Source: JBOGJG01 sp050747825
GTDB taxonomy: Bacteria > Acidobacteriota > UBA6911 > RPQK01 > JBOGJG01
Reading direction: 5' to 3'
Assembly: GCA_050747825.1 (NCBI GenBank)
Contig: JBOGJG010000078.1
Location: 1-34,305, forward strand
Length of the DNA stretch: 34,305 bases
In this document: piece after piece, positions 14,845 through 21,930 of the stretch
Position numbering within the stretch: the stretch's first letter is position 1
Layout: every line of letters begins with the position of its first letter
Notes under the pieces: model-generated
The model's database searches: none
What the model saw: the letters and a program-made list of their open reading frames with translations, nothing else
What the model was told of the DNA's origin: nothing
Position numbers and translations under genes: made by a program

Positions 14845-16795
14845 AATCGGGGGCTAGCAGGGTGGTGGAGCTGTATTCGAGGATGACGGCGGGGCCGGAG
14901 AGCCGGTTGCCGGGGCGCAGGCTTTTGCGCAGGTAGAAGCGCGTGGGCAGGCTTTCGCCTCTGAGGGCGACCGGCCTCTCCTGGACGATAGCTTCGGCTG
15001 GAGGCTCCTGGCATTCCAGGGGGCTTCTGGCAATTTCCGGGCCGGAATATCTGCCCGTCCCGCGCACTCTGACGTTCACGACCTCCACGGGAAGCAAAGC
15101 GTTTGAGTATCCATAGAATTGCTGGTGCAACTCGTGGAAGCCGCCCAGAAACCCTTCTGAAAAAGGAACCGGTATCTCATAGGACTGCCCGACGTAGCGC
15201 ATATCCAGACTTTTTTCAATCCCGACCTCGCTCTCCGGAAAACCTTCTTCGACAAGCTGCCGTCGAATTCGCTCCTCCAGCGGCCCGAATGCTTCCTTAA
15301 GGCGTTCGGTCAGGTCCGCTTCTCCGGAATGGCGCATGAGCGTCAAAGAGGCGTCTTTAACGACATCGGCGAGCAGGATTCCGGAGGCCGATAAAAGACC
15401 TGGATCGGGGGGGATCACCACTCGTGGAATCAGCAGCGAGCGAGCCAGGTCGCAGGCGTGAAGGCCGCCGCCCCCCCCAAAGCTGACCAGGGTAAAGTCT
15501 CGCGTGTCAAAGCCCTTCTGCAGCGAGATCACACGAATGGCGCTCTCCATCTGTGTGTTGGCAATCTGGATAACTCCTTCGGCGATCTCGGTCGGAGTCC
15601 AGGCGCGGTCGCTGACTTCGTTGAGTTTTTGGGCCAAATGTTCCAGAGCCGGGAGCACCCTCTCGGGCAGAAGTTGCATCTCGCCGCCCAGGAAGTGATC
15701 GGGATCAATGGCCCCCAAAAACAGGTGAGCATCGGTAACCGTAACGTCCTCACCCTTGCCGTAGCAGACTGGTCCGGGGTCGGCTCCCGCGCTTTGCGGG
15801 CCCACTCGCAGCAACCCTCCTTCGTCTATCCAGACGATGGAGCCGCCGCCGGCCCCGACCGTGTGGATTCCGATCACCTGAACGGGTACGGGAAGGTAAT
15901 CCACCTGGGCCTCGCTGGTGGTCTGGATTCCTCCGTTGCACAGGCAGACGTCAGTAGAGGTACCTCCCATGTCCAAGGTGATGATCTTTTCGTAGCCGGC
16001 TTGGCGAACCCGCTGGAAGGCTCCGACTACTCCGCCGGCCGGTCCGGAAAGGAGCGTGCGAATGGGCTGAAGCGCAGCCGATTCCGCGGAAGTCGCCCCT
16101 CCGTTGGATTGCATTATGGTTAGCCTGCCCTTCTGCACCAGGGGATCTGCAGCCAGGGCCTGCAGGTACCTCGACATCACAGGTGTCAGATAGGCGTTGA
16201 TCACAGTGGCTGAGGTACGCTCGTACTCTCGAAACTCAGGCAAGACCTGATGAGAAAGCGAAATCGGGACACGGGTCGCCTCCAGGGCCTGAGCGATCTT
16301 GGTCTCATTCTCCGGATTTACATAGCTGTACAGCAGGACGACAGCAATCGATTCTGGAGAAAGCTGCTCGACTTTACCGCGCAGCCACTCGAGGTTCTTG
16401 TTCTCGAGGGGAACCAGGATCGTGCCGTCAAAGAGTGTTCTTTCCTTTACCCCCAGACGAAGACGGGCAGGCACCAGCGGCTCGGGGCGAGAGGCCGACA
16501 GCATGTACAGACCCGGACGGTTTTGGCGTCCAATTTCAATAATGTCCTCAAAGCCATGCGTAGTCACCAGTAAGGTCCGGGCGCCTTTCCTTTCCAGGAG
16601 GGCATTGGTGGCCACGGTCGAGCCATGCTGGATCAAGAAATCGGCTCTATCCTGAACAAGCCGTGCCAGGCCTTCCAGAATAGCCTTCTCGGGCGCCTCG
16701 GGAGTGGAGGGAAGCTTCAGAACGGTGGTTACGCCATTATCCTGGATGACAAAATCGGTGAAGGTTCCGCCCGTGTCGATTCCAATTCGCAGCAT
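14765..16795 (-). CDS. Hydantoinase/oxoprolinase A-type protein (HyuA-like)
   Basis: A 676-residue ATP-dependent cyclic-amide hydrolase subunit of the N-methylhydantoinase A/5-oxoprolinase family (sugar-kinase-like actin fold). The N-terminus MLRIGIDTGGTFTDFV is the first phosphate-binding loop (residues 3-18), and TLDMGGTSTDVCL (about 272-284) is the second. The remainder includes GAGGGSIVWIDEGGLLRVGPQSAGADPGPVCYG, a strong family block at about 311-344, and a C-terminal domain (about 490-676). The ATG at 16795 is preferred to a TTG one codon earlier. In most bacteria HyuA is encoded beside HyuB and the two form a complex; no HyuB gene lies here, so it may pair with a subunit elsewhere or act on its own. 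Possible reactions are ATP-driven opening of hydantoins, 5-oxoproline or acetophenone-type substrates. Confidence 0.88.
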   Translation of the reverse strand: MLRIGIDTGGTFTDFVIQDNGVTTVLKLPSTPEAPEKAILEGLARLVQDRADFLIQHGSTVATNALLERKGARTLLVTTHGFEDIIEIGRQNRPGLYMLSASRPEPLVPARLRLGVKERTLFDGTILVPLENKNLEWLRGKVEQLSPESIAVVLLYSYVNPENETKIAQALEATRVPISLSHQVLPEFREYERTSATVINAYLTPVMSRYLQALAADPLVQKGRLTIMQSNGGATSAESAALQPIRTLLSGPAGGVVGAFQRVRQAGYEKIITLDMGGTSTDVCLCNGGIQTTSEAQVDYLPVPVQVIGIHTVGAGGGSIVWIDEGGLLRVGPQSAGADPGPVCYGKGEDVTVTDAHLFLGAIDPDHFLGGEMQLLPERVLPALEHLAQKLNEVSDRAWTPTEIAEGVIQIANTQMESAIRVISLQKGFDTRDFTLVSFGGGGGLHACDLARSLLIPRVVIPPDPGLLSASGILLADVVKDASLTLMRHSGEADLTERLKEAFGPLEERIRRQLVEEGFPESEVGIEKSLDMRYVGQSYEIPVPFSEGFLGGFHELHQQFYGYSNALLPVEVVNVRVRGTGRYSGPEIARSPLECQEPPAEAIVQERPVALRGESLPTRFYLRKSLRPGNRLSGPAVILEYSSTTLLAPDFTAQVDEWENLVLTGDKAEPPPPRTD

Positions 16796-16815
16796 CAAGT
16801 CCGATCAAAAATGTT

Positions 16816-16821
16816 ACAATA
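16816..16821 (+). promoter_or_regulatory. Possible -10 box of the ntrY operon
   Basis: TACAAT in the 72-base gap between the divergent hyuA-like and ntrY-like genes. A transcription start about 7 bases downstream would give a leader of about 40 bases to the ATG at 16868. No good -35 was found. Confidence 0.3.
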
Positions 16822-16867
16822 TCGACCAAATTTTGAGATCGGAAACCATCCTACGATAGTTCGATTT

Positions 16868-19075
16868 ATGAGGCAATCCGAGCTCCTTCGCAAAATCTAT
16901 TGGACATCCACTTTCCTGGCTATCTTCATCCTGATCCTTCTGGCCAGCGCGATCTTCCTGAATCCCACTTCGGTCGGCAGTCCCCACTTTATATGGAATA
17001 TCAACCTTTGGGCCGTCATCTGGGCCTTGAATTTCACCATTATCCTGGTATTGACATTCATCCTGGCCCGCACCCTTATAAAGCTCTACTTCGAATACCA
17101 GGCGGACCAGCCTGGAAGCCGGATCAAGCGCAAGCTGGTGACGACGCTCATCATCTTCTCCCTCTTCCCCACTTTGATCATGTCGTTTTTGTTTTTCGGC
17201 CTGATCAACCGCAACCTGACGCAGTGGTTCAGTTCCCCCTCCCGCCAGTTGACCGAGGATTCGCAGGCTATCGCCGCACGCTACTACCAGGAAAAACGGG
17301 CGGCCATGATCGCCGCCGCTTACGATCTGGCGCAAGGGGATAGTCAGCCTTTCAGTTCCGGATTGGAAGGCTGGGCCAGCTTTGATCCCGGCGGGCAGAC
17401 GATTCATCACAGCGGGAACTGGAACCCGAGCCAGTCGTTCCAGGACACTGTTGCGAAGGTGCTCTCGGGGAAAATTCATTACGAGGTGAACAGGCTTATA
17501 GATGCCAATCCCTTGGATATTGGGATTCGGCTGCACTCCGCGGAGCAAGTTCTCATTGATTTTGGAATGGTCGGAGTTCCCATTCCCGGTCCGGACGGAC
17601 ATCCTCAGGGGGCAGCGTTCGGCTTTTTCACGATACCCCAGAGCGTGAGCTTCCACGCCGCGCGCGTGGAGGAAGCCGCGGAAAAGTACGAGGCCCTGAA
17701 GAGCGGCGCCAGCCAGATCTACATCAATTATTACTGGATCCTGGCGCTGACTACCCTGGCCGTGATTTTCGGCTTTGTCTGGCTGGGAACCTACATTGCC
17801 AGGAAGATCACGGTCCCTCTGGAAGCGCTGGCCGAAGGATCGCGCGAACTGGCGAGCGGCAACCTCGATTACCGCGTGGACGTCAAGGCCGTTGAGGAGT
17901 TGGGAGTCTTGGTGAACTCCTTTAACCGTATGGCGGACGAGATCAAGCAAAGCAGGCAGGACCTGGAAAGAGCTAATCAGGAACTGAGGACCACCAATGT
18001 CCGCCTGGACGAACGGCGCCGCTACATTGAGACTGTGCTGCAGAACATCGCCACGGGAGTCATCACCGTCAGCGAGAACAACATCATTCAAACCGTGAAT
18101 GAGGCTGCCTGCAAGATGCTTCAGGCCGACCGCAAGGAGGTTCTCAATCGTTCGATCCAAGAAGTTGCGGGCAGGGAGCTTTATGCCGACTATGAGAGGA
18201 TGAAGGAGCGCGCTCGCCTTTACGGCACCCATCGGAAGGAACTCACTCTCAGGCGGGGAGACGGACAGCTTCACATCGCCGCCACCATTACCTCCAATCC
18301 TCTGCCCATGAAAAGCGAAGCCGAATACCTGGTCGTTCTCGATGATTTGACGGAACTGATCCGCGCTGAGAAGTTCGCCGCATGGCAGGAGGTAGCGCGG
18401 CGGCTGGCACATGAGATCAAGAACCCGCTGACTCCCATTCAGCTTTCCGCCGAGCGCGTGCAAAAGCGCTTCGAAAGAATCGCCGCCGCCACGGTTCCTG
18501 ACTCCGAGCTAAAGGAATTCGGAAAGGTGCTCGGAGATGCCACACGCATCATCGTGGCCGAAGCGGAGATTCTGAAGTCACTGGTCCAGGAATTTTCAAG
18601 GTTTGCCCGGCTCCCCATCTGCAAGCCTGTCGAGATACGGCTCCACGACTTGATCGAAGAAACGCTGGCGCTCTATGACGGAGGGCTGGATAACATCCGC
18701 GTGGAGAAATATTTTGACCCTGAGATCAACGGCGTCAAGCTGGATCCCGAGCAGATCCGGCGCGTCTTCCTCAATCTGATTGACAATTCCCTGGACGCTC
18801 TGGCTGGCTCGTCCCCTGAGAAGCTGATTGAAATCCGCACGCGATTTAATCCAGCTCGCGAATCGATCACGGTTGAGCTTCACGACAATGGTGTCGGCAT
18901 CGCTCCGGAAGATTACGAACGTCTATTCCTGCCTTACTTTTCGACGAAGAAGAAGGGGACCGGCCTGGGGTTGGCTATCGTTCGCCAGATCGTTTCCGAA
19001 CACAACGGCTTTATCCGGGCCGAACCCAACCTGCCACGCGGGACGAGATTTATCATGGAGCTGCCGGCGGGGTGA
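16868..19075 (+). CDS. ntrY: NtrY-like membrane sensor histidine kinase
   Basis: A 735-residue sensor kinase. Three hydrophobic helices occupy about residues 13-31, 44-68 and 88-112, and a fourth (WILALTTLAVIFGFVWLG) lies at about 290-307, with an extracytoplasmic domain of roughly 170 residues between the third and fourth. A HAMP linker follows (ITVPLEALAEGSRELASGNLDYRV), then a PAS domain (RRYIETVLQNIATGVITVSENNIIQTVNEAACKML). The phosphoacceptor is His515 in the H-box ARRLAHEIKNPLTPIQLSAERV. The ATPase domain shows FLNLIDNSLDALAG, DNGVGIA and KKGTGLGLAIVRQIV. This is the NtrY layout. ATG at 16868 was preferred to one at 16811 because a -10-like TACAAT lies between them. It overlaps the NtrX gene by 4 bases. 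Ligand and signal are unknown; in other bacteria NtrYX responds to nitrogen or redox state. Confidence 0.9.
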   Translation: MRQSELLRKIYWTSTFLAIFILILLASAIFLNPTSVGSPHFIWNINLWAVIWALNFTIILVLTFILARTLIKLYFEYQADQPGSRIKRKLVTTLIIFSLFPTLIMSFLFFGLINRNLTQWFSSPSRQLTEDSQAIAARYYQEKRAAMIAAAYDLAQGDSQPFSSGLEGWASFDPGGQTIHHSGNWNPSQSFQDTVAKVLSGKIHYEVNRLIDANPLDIGIRLHSAEQVLIDFGMVGVPIPGPDGHPQGAAFGFFTIPQSVSFHAARVEEAAEKYEALKSGASQIYINYYWILALTTLAVIFGFVWLGTYIARKITVPLEALAEGSRELASGNLDYRVDVKAVEELGVLVNSFNRMADEIKQSRQDLERANQELRTTNVRLDERRRYIETVLQNIATGVITVSENNIIQTVNEAACKMLQADRKEVLNRSIQEVAGRELYADYERMKERARLYGTHRKELTLRRGDGQLHIAATITSNPLPMKSEAEYLVVLDDLTELIRAEKFAAWQEVARRLAHEIKNPLTPIQLSAERVQKRFERIAAATVPDSELKEFGKVLGDATRIIVAEAEILKSLVQEFSRFARLPICKPVEIRLHDLIEETLALYDGGLDNIRVEKYFDPEINGVKLDPEQIRRVFLNLIDNSLDALAGSSPEKLIEIRTRFNPARESITVELHDNGVGIAPEDYERLFLPYFSTKKKGTGLGLAIVRQIVSEHNGFIRAEPNLPRGTRFIMELPAG

Positions 19076-20433
19076 AAAACCAAATGCCCAAAGCGCGACT
19101 GCTGATCATTGATGACGAGGAAAACGTGCTCCTCTCCCTTCAGGGGATCCTTCAGGACGAGGGCTACGCTGTCGATTGCACGCGTTCCGGCGCAAGCGGA
19201 CTGGAGATGCTGCAGAGGAAGCCGTTCGACGTCGTCCTGCTGGACGTGTGGCTACCGGAAAGAGACGGCATTGACATCCTGAAGGAGCTGAAATCAAAGC
19301 GGCCCCGGCAGTACGTTGTCATGATATCGGGACACGGCACCATTGAAACGGCTGTTCAAGCAACCAAGCTGGGCGCCTTTGATTTCATTGAAAAACCGCT
19401 CTCCTTTGAAAAAGTCACCCTGGTGCTCGAACATGCCCTCAAACAGAAGCGGCTGGAAGAAGAAAACCGATTTCTTAAAGATTTCGTACGCCAGGAGACG
19501 GTGATGATCGGCAATTCAGTCCCGATGCAAGCTCTAAGGCAGCAAATCGGGTATGCGGCGCCGACCGAAGGGCGCATTCTGATCTATGGCGAGAACGGGA
19601 CGGGAAAGGAGTTGGTGGCCAGGCTTCTGCACTTGAACAGTTCCCGAAAAGAAAGCGCTTTCGTGGAAGTGAACTGCGCCGCCATCCCGGAAGACCTGAT
19701 CGAAAACGAGCTGTTCGGCAGCGTCAGAGGGGCTTTCACGGGGGCCACCGAAAACCGAAAAGGAAAATTCGAACTGGCCCATGCAGGAACGCTCTTCCTG
19801 GACGAAGTGGGCGATATGAGCCTGAAAACTCAAGCCAAGGTTCTCAGAGTGCTGGAGGAACAGCGCTTTTATCCGGTAGGGAGCAATCAGGCTGTCGCAG
19901 TGGACGTGCGCGTCATCGCCGCAACCAACAAGAACCTGGAAGAGGAGATCGAGAAGGGAAGATTCCGGGAGGACCTCTTCTTCCGCTTGAACGTGATCCC
20001 CTTTGAGGTCCCACCGCTCCGGGAGCGCAGCGAAGATATCCCGGACCTGATCGATTACTTCCTGGAATACTTCTGTGAGAGAAACGGCACGGGCAAGAAG
20101 AAGATCCAGCCCGAGGCGCTGGGTAAACTGCGTTCCTATGCCTGGCCCGGAAACGTTCGGGAACTGAAGAATACGATTGAAAGAATGGTGATCATGAATC
20201 CGGAACACCGGGTCAGTATGATGGACCTGCCTGCTTCCATCCTGAGGCACCAGCCGGCCAGGTCAGACAACCATCAAAGCTGGCAAAAAGCTCGTGAAGA
20301 ATTTGAGCGTAAGTTTATCCTGGAGAAGCTGATCGAGCATGAAGGCAATATTTCCCGAACAGCCGCAGCCATTGGGATCGAGCGAACTCATCTTCACCGC
20401 AAGCTGAAGGCTTACAAGATCAGGGTGAAATGA
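19072..20433 (+). CDS. ntrX: NtrX/NtrC-family sigma-54 response regulator
   Basis: A 453-residue activator of sigma-54 RNA polymerase and partner of the adjacent NtrY kinase. Domains in order: receiver (about 7-125) with the phosphoacceptor Asp58 in DVVLLDVWLP; AAA+ domain (about 150-380) with Walker A GENGTGKELVAR, the sigma-54-contacting GAFTGAT loop and Walker B-like TLFLDEVGDM; C-terminal Fis-type helix-turn-helix (about 425-450, EGNISRTAAAIGIERTHLHRKL). The start given is a GTG whose GTGA overlaps the ntrY stop. An ATG at 19084, four codons later, would give the canonical MPKARLLIIDDEE N-terminus and has the GGGGTG of the ntrY end as a ribosome site, so it may be the true start. Sigma-54 targets cannot be seen in this window. 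Confidence 0.92.
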   Translation: MKNQMPKARLLIIDDEENVLLSLQGILQDEGYAVDCTRSGASGLEMLQRKPFDVVLLDVWLPERDGIDILKELKSKRPRQYVVMISGHGTIETAVQATKLGAFDFIEKPLSFEKVTLVLEHALKQKRLEEENRFLKDFVRQETVMIGNSVPMQALRQQIGYAAPTEGRILIYGENGTGKELVARLLHLNSSRKESAFVEVNCAAIPEDLIENELFGSVRGAFTGATENRKGKFELAHAGTLFLDEVGDMSLKTQAKVLRVLEEQRFYPVGSNQAVAVDVRVIAATNKNLEEEIEKGRFREDLFFRLNVIPFEVPPLRERSEDIPDLIDYFLEYFCERNGTGKKKIQPEALGKLRSYAWPGNVRELKNTIERMVIMNPEHRVSMMDLPASILRHQPARSDNHQSWQKAREEFERKFILEKLIEHEGNISRTAAAIGIERTHLHRKLKAYKIRVK

Positions 20434-20434
20434 A

Positions 20435-20458
20435 AGGCCTGAGGCTTGAGGCCTGAGG
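20435..20458 (+). repeat. Heptamer tandem repeat that includes the xer ribosome site
   Basis: The 10-mer aggcctgagg occurs at 20435-20444 and 20449-20458, embedded in 7-base units (gaggcct, gaggctt, gaggcct) between ntrX and the recombinase gene. The last unit merges into GAGGAG, the likely ribosome site for the GTG at 20466. Change in copy number would alter that spacing or sequence. Confidence 0.55.
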
Positions 20459-20465
20459 AGATTCT

Positions 20466-21377
20466 GTGCAGGAAGCGATTGAGCAGTTCATCAAATATAT
20501 TCGGTTTGAGAAGAACTATTCGCCGCATACGGTCAGCAATTATTGCCGGGATTTGGATGAGTTTGTGGCTTATCTCGTGGCGGGGCAGTCAGAAGGCAGC
20601 TTCCAGGTGAAGGACATCGATCACATCACGGTTCGCGATTTCCTGGGGCATCTACATCGCAAGGGAAACAATAAGAGATCGGCCGCGAGAAAGCTGGCCA
20701 CCTTGAGGTCGTTTTTTCGCTTTCTGCACCAAAATGGCAGGGTGGCCTCCAATCCCGCACGTCTGGTCAGCACCCCGAAGCTGCCGCAGCGGGTTCCGGG
20801 ATTTCTCTCCGTGCGCGAGGTGGAAGCTGTGCTGGACCTGCCCGACCCGGATACCCATCGGGGCAAGCGCGACCGCGCCATTCTGGAGCTCCTTTACGCC
20901 GGCGGAATCCGGGTCAACGAACTGGTCCAGTTGGACCTGGAAGACCTGTCATTAGGCCAGCGCTTGATCAAAGTGCGGGGCAAGGGACGAAAGGAACGAT
21001 TGGTGCCGTTTGGGAAAAGGGCCCGGGAGGCGCTGCAGAGCTATCTCGCCATTCGGGGAGAGATACTGCGCCGCCAGCGGACGGCCCGGGAGCCGAACGC
21101 TTTGTTCCTGAATCTGCGAGGATATCGAATCACGGCACGGTCGGTTCAGAGAAACCTGCAGCAGTATCTCCTGGCGGGCGCGCTGCAGTTGAATGTCCAC
21201 CCACATCTTTTCCGCCATTCCTTTGCCACACATCTGCTCAACAACGGCGCCGATCTTCGTTCCATCCAGGAATTGCTGGGCCACGAGAGCCTTTCCACCA
21301 CTCAGAAATACACGCACCTTTCCATTGAAGAGTTGATCAAGGTTTACCGCTCCGCCCATCCCAGGGCGAAGAAGTGA
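20466..21377 (+). CDS. xerC: Tyrosine recombinase, XerC/XerD-like
   Basis: A 303-residue site-specific tyrosine recombinase, the length and layout of XerC/XerD, which resolve chromosome dimers at dif. The N-terminal SAM-like core-binding domain spans about residues 1-90 (IKYIRFEKNYSPHTVSNYCRDL). The catalytic domain has Arg149 in YAGGIRVNEL, Lys173/Lys176 in VRGKGRKERL, the HxxR pair His247-Arg250 in HPHLFRHSFATHLL, His273 in LLGHESLSTTQ and the nucleophile Tyr282 in KYTHLS; all are present. It starts with GTG and has a GAGGAG ribosome site. It lies directly downstream of ntrX (32 bases) and may be cotranscribed. XerC rather than XerD is a guess. It is not next to any mobile element and is probably a housekeeping recombinase. 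Confidence 0.88.
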   Translation: MQEAIEQFIKYIRFEKNYSPHTVSNYCRDLDEFVAYLVAGQSEGSFQVKDIDHITVRDFLGHLHRKGNNKRSAARKLATLRSFFRFLHQNGRVASNPARLVSTPKLPQRVPGFLSVREVEAVLDLPDPDTHRGKRDRAILELLYAGGIRVNELVQLDLEDLSLGQRLIKVRGKGRKERLVPFGKRAREALQSYLAIRGEILRRQRTAREPNALFLNLRGYRITARSVQRNLQQYLLAGALQLNVHPHLFRHSFATHLLNNGADLRSIQELLGHESLSTTQKYTHLSIEELIKVYRSAHPRAKK

Positions 21378-21382
21378 GCACA

Positions 21383-21411
21383 TTGCCCTCGACGTGTCTT
21401 TCTGCTATATT
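21383..21411 (+). promoter_or_regulatory. Sigma-70-type promoter of rpsO
   Basis: TTGCCC (21383-21388) and TATATT (21406-21411) are separated by exactly 17 bases. Transcription would start near 21418, about 22 bases before the rpsO ATG. This is the best-looking promoter in the window. Confidence 0.6.
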
Positions 21412-21439
21412 GTCCATTTTTGAGAACGAGACGGCATAG

Positions 21440-21709
21440 ATGGCTCTGACCAAAGATAAGAAAATCGACATTATCGGCAATTTCCAGTTGCACGGTTCGG
21501 ACACTGGATCCCCAGAAGTGCAGGTGGCCATTTTAAGTGAGCGCATCAGTTATCTAACTGAGCACTTCAAGACCCACAAAAAGGATCACCACTCGCGTCG
21601 CGGCCTGCTCAAACTGGTAGGCCAGCGGCGGCGGTTGCTGGATTACCTCAAGAAGACGGATTTCAACCGCTACAAAGAACTGATCGAGCAGTTGGGAATC
21701 CGTAAGTAA
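21440..21709 (+). CDS. rpsO: 30S ribosomal protein S15
   Basis: An 89-residue protein, the normal length of S15, which binds 16S rRNA in the platform of the 30S subunit. The sequence is highly typical: ALTKDKKIDIIGNFQLHG at the start, GSPEVQVAILSERISYLTEHFKTHKKDHHSRRGLLKLVGQRRRLLDYLKK through the middle, and YKELIEQLGIRK at the end. The DHHSRRGLL block contacts rRNA. Its own promoter lies just upstream. It is followed, after 221 bases, by pnp, the conserved rpsO-pnp order seen in most bacteria. No obvious S15 autoregulatory pseudoknot was worked out in the 22-base leader. Confidence 0.97.
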   Translation: MALTKDKKIDIIGNFQLHGSDTGSPEVQVAILSERISYLTEHFKTHKKDHHSRRGLLKLVGQRRRLLDYLKKTDFNRYKELIEQLGIRK

Positions 21710-21802
21710 CGGTCCTGCCTTGTCAGTCACTGCCAGCCTTCTGGAGTCCAGCCTTAATCATGATAAGATCAGACTATCTCCTTATTCGAAAAGCACTTAA
21801 CG

Positions 21803-21831
21803 TTTAGCGAATTAGGAAAATTTTTTATGTA
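21803..21831 (+). promoter_or_regulatory. Possible pnp promoter
   Basis: TTTAGC (21803-21808) and TATGTA (21826-21831) with a 17-base spacer, in a locally AT-rich stretch. Transcription would begin near 21838, directly at the foot of the leader hairpin. The -35 box matches poorly. Confidence 0.35.
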
Positions 21832-21838
21832 AACTACT

Positions 21839-21910
21839 GCGGGGTACACGAGTTTTATCGAACCGGATCAAAGCCAGTTGACCCGGTCCGATAAAATTCG
21901 TGCAGTCCGC
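21839..21910 (+). promoter_or_regulatory. Long leader hairpin of pnp, likely RNase III-type processing element
   Basis: Left arm 21847-21866 (cacgagttttatcgaaccgg) and right arm 21883-21902 (ccggtccgataaaattcgtg) are complementary at 18 of 20 positions. Inside, TCAA (21868-21871) and TTGA can also pair, leaving a 6-base AGCCAG loop. At the foot GCGG (21839-21842) and CCGC (21907-21910) can pair past an internal loop. The hairpin ends 8 bases before the GGAGG ribosome site (21918-21922). No T-run follows, so it is not an intrinsic terminator. In E. coli a comparable leader hairpin is cut by RNase III and lets PNPase repress its own synthesis; the same role is inferred here. Confidence 0.65.
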
Positions 21911-21930
21911 GCCTATTGGAGGAAATCAAA

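Noticed and set aside
16625..16867. Longer N-terminus for the NtrY-like protein
   Set aside because: The extension overlaps the divergent hyuA-like gene and a -10-like sequence, and the normal N-terminal helix begins just after the ATG at 16868.
16814..18463. 549-codon open frame on the minus strand opposite ntrY
   Set aside because: The NtrY H-box, HAMP and PAS are clear on the plus strand; the minus frame has no family features.
21847..21902. Rho-independent terminator of rpsO
   Set aside because: The hairpin lacks a following T-run, lies 138 bases past the rpsO stop and sits directly in front of the pnp ribosome site, which fits a leader element better.
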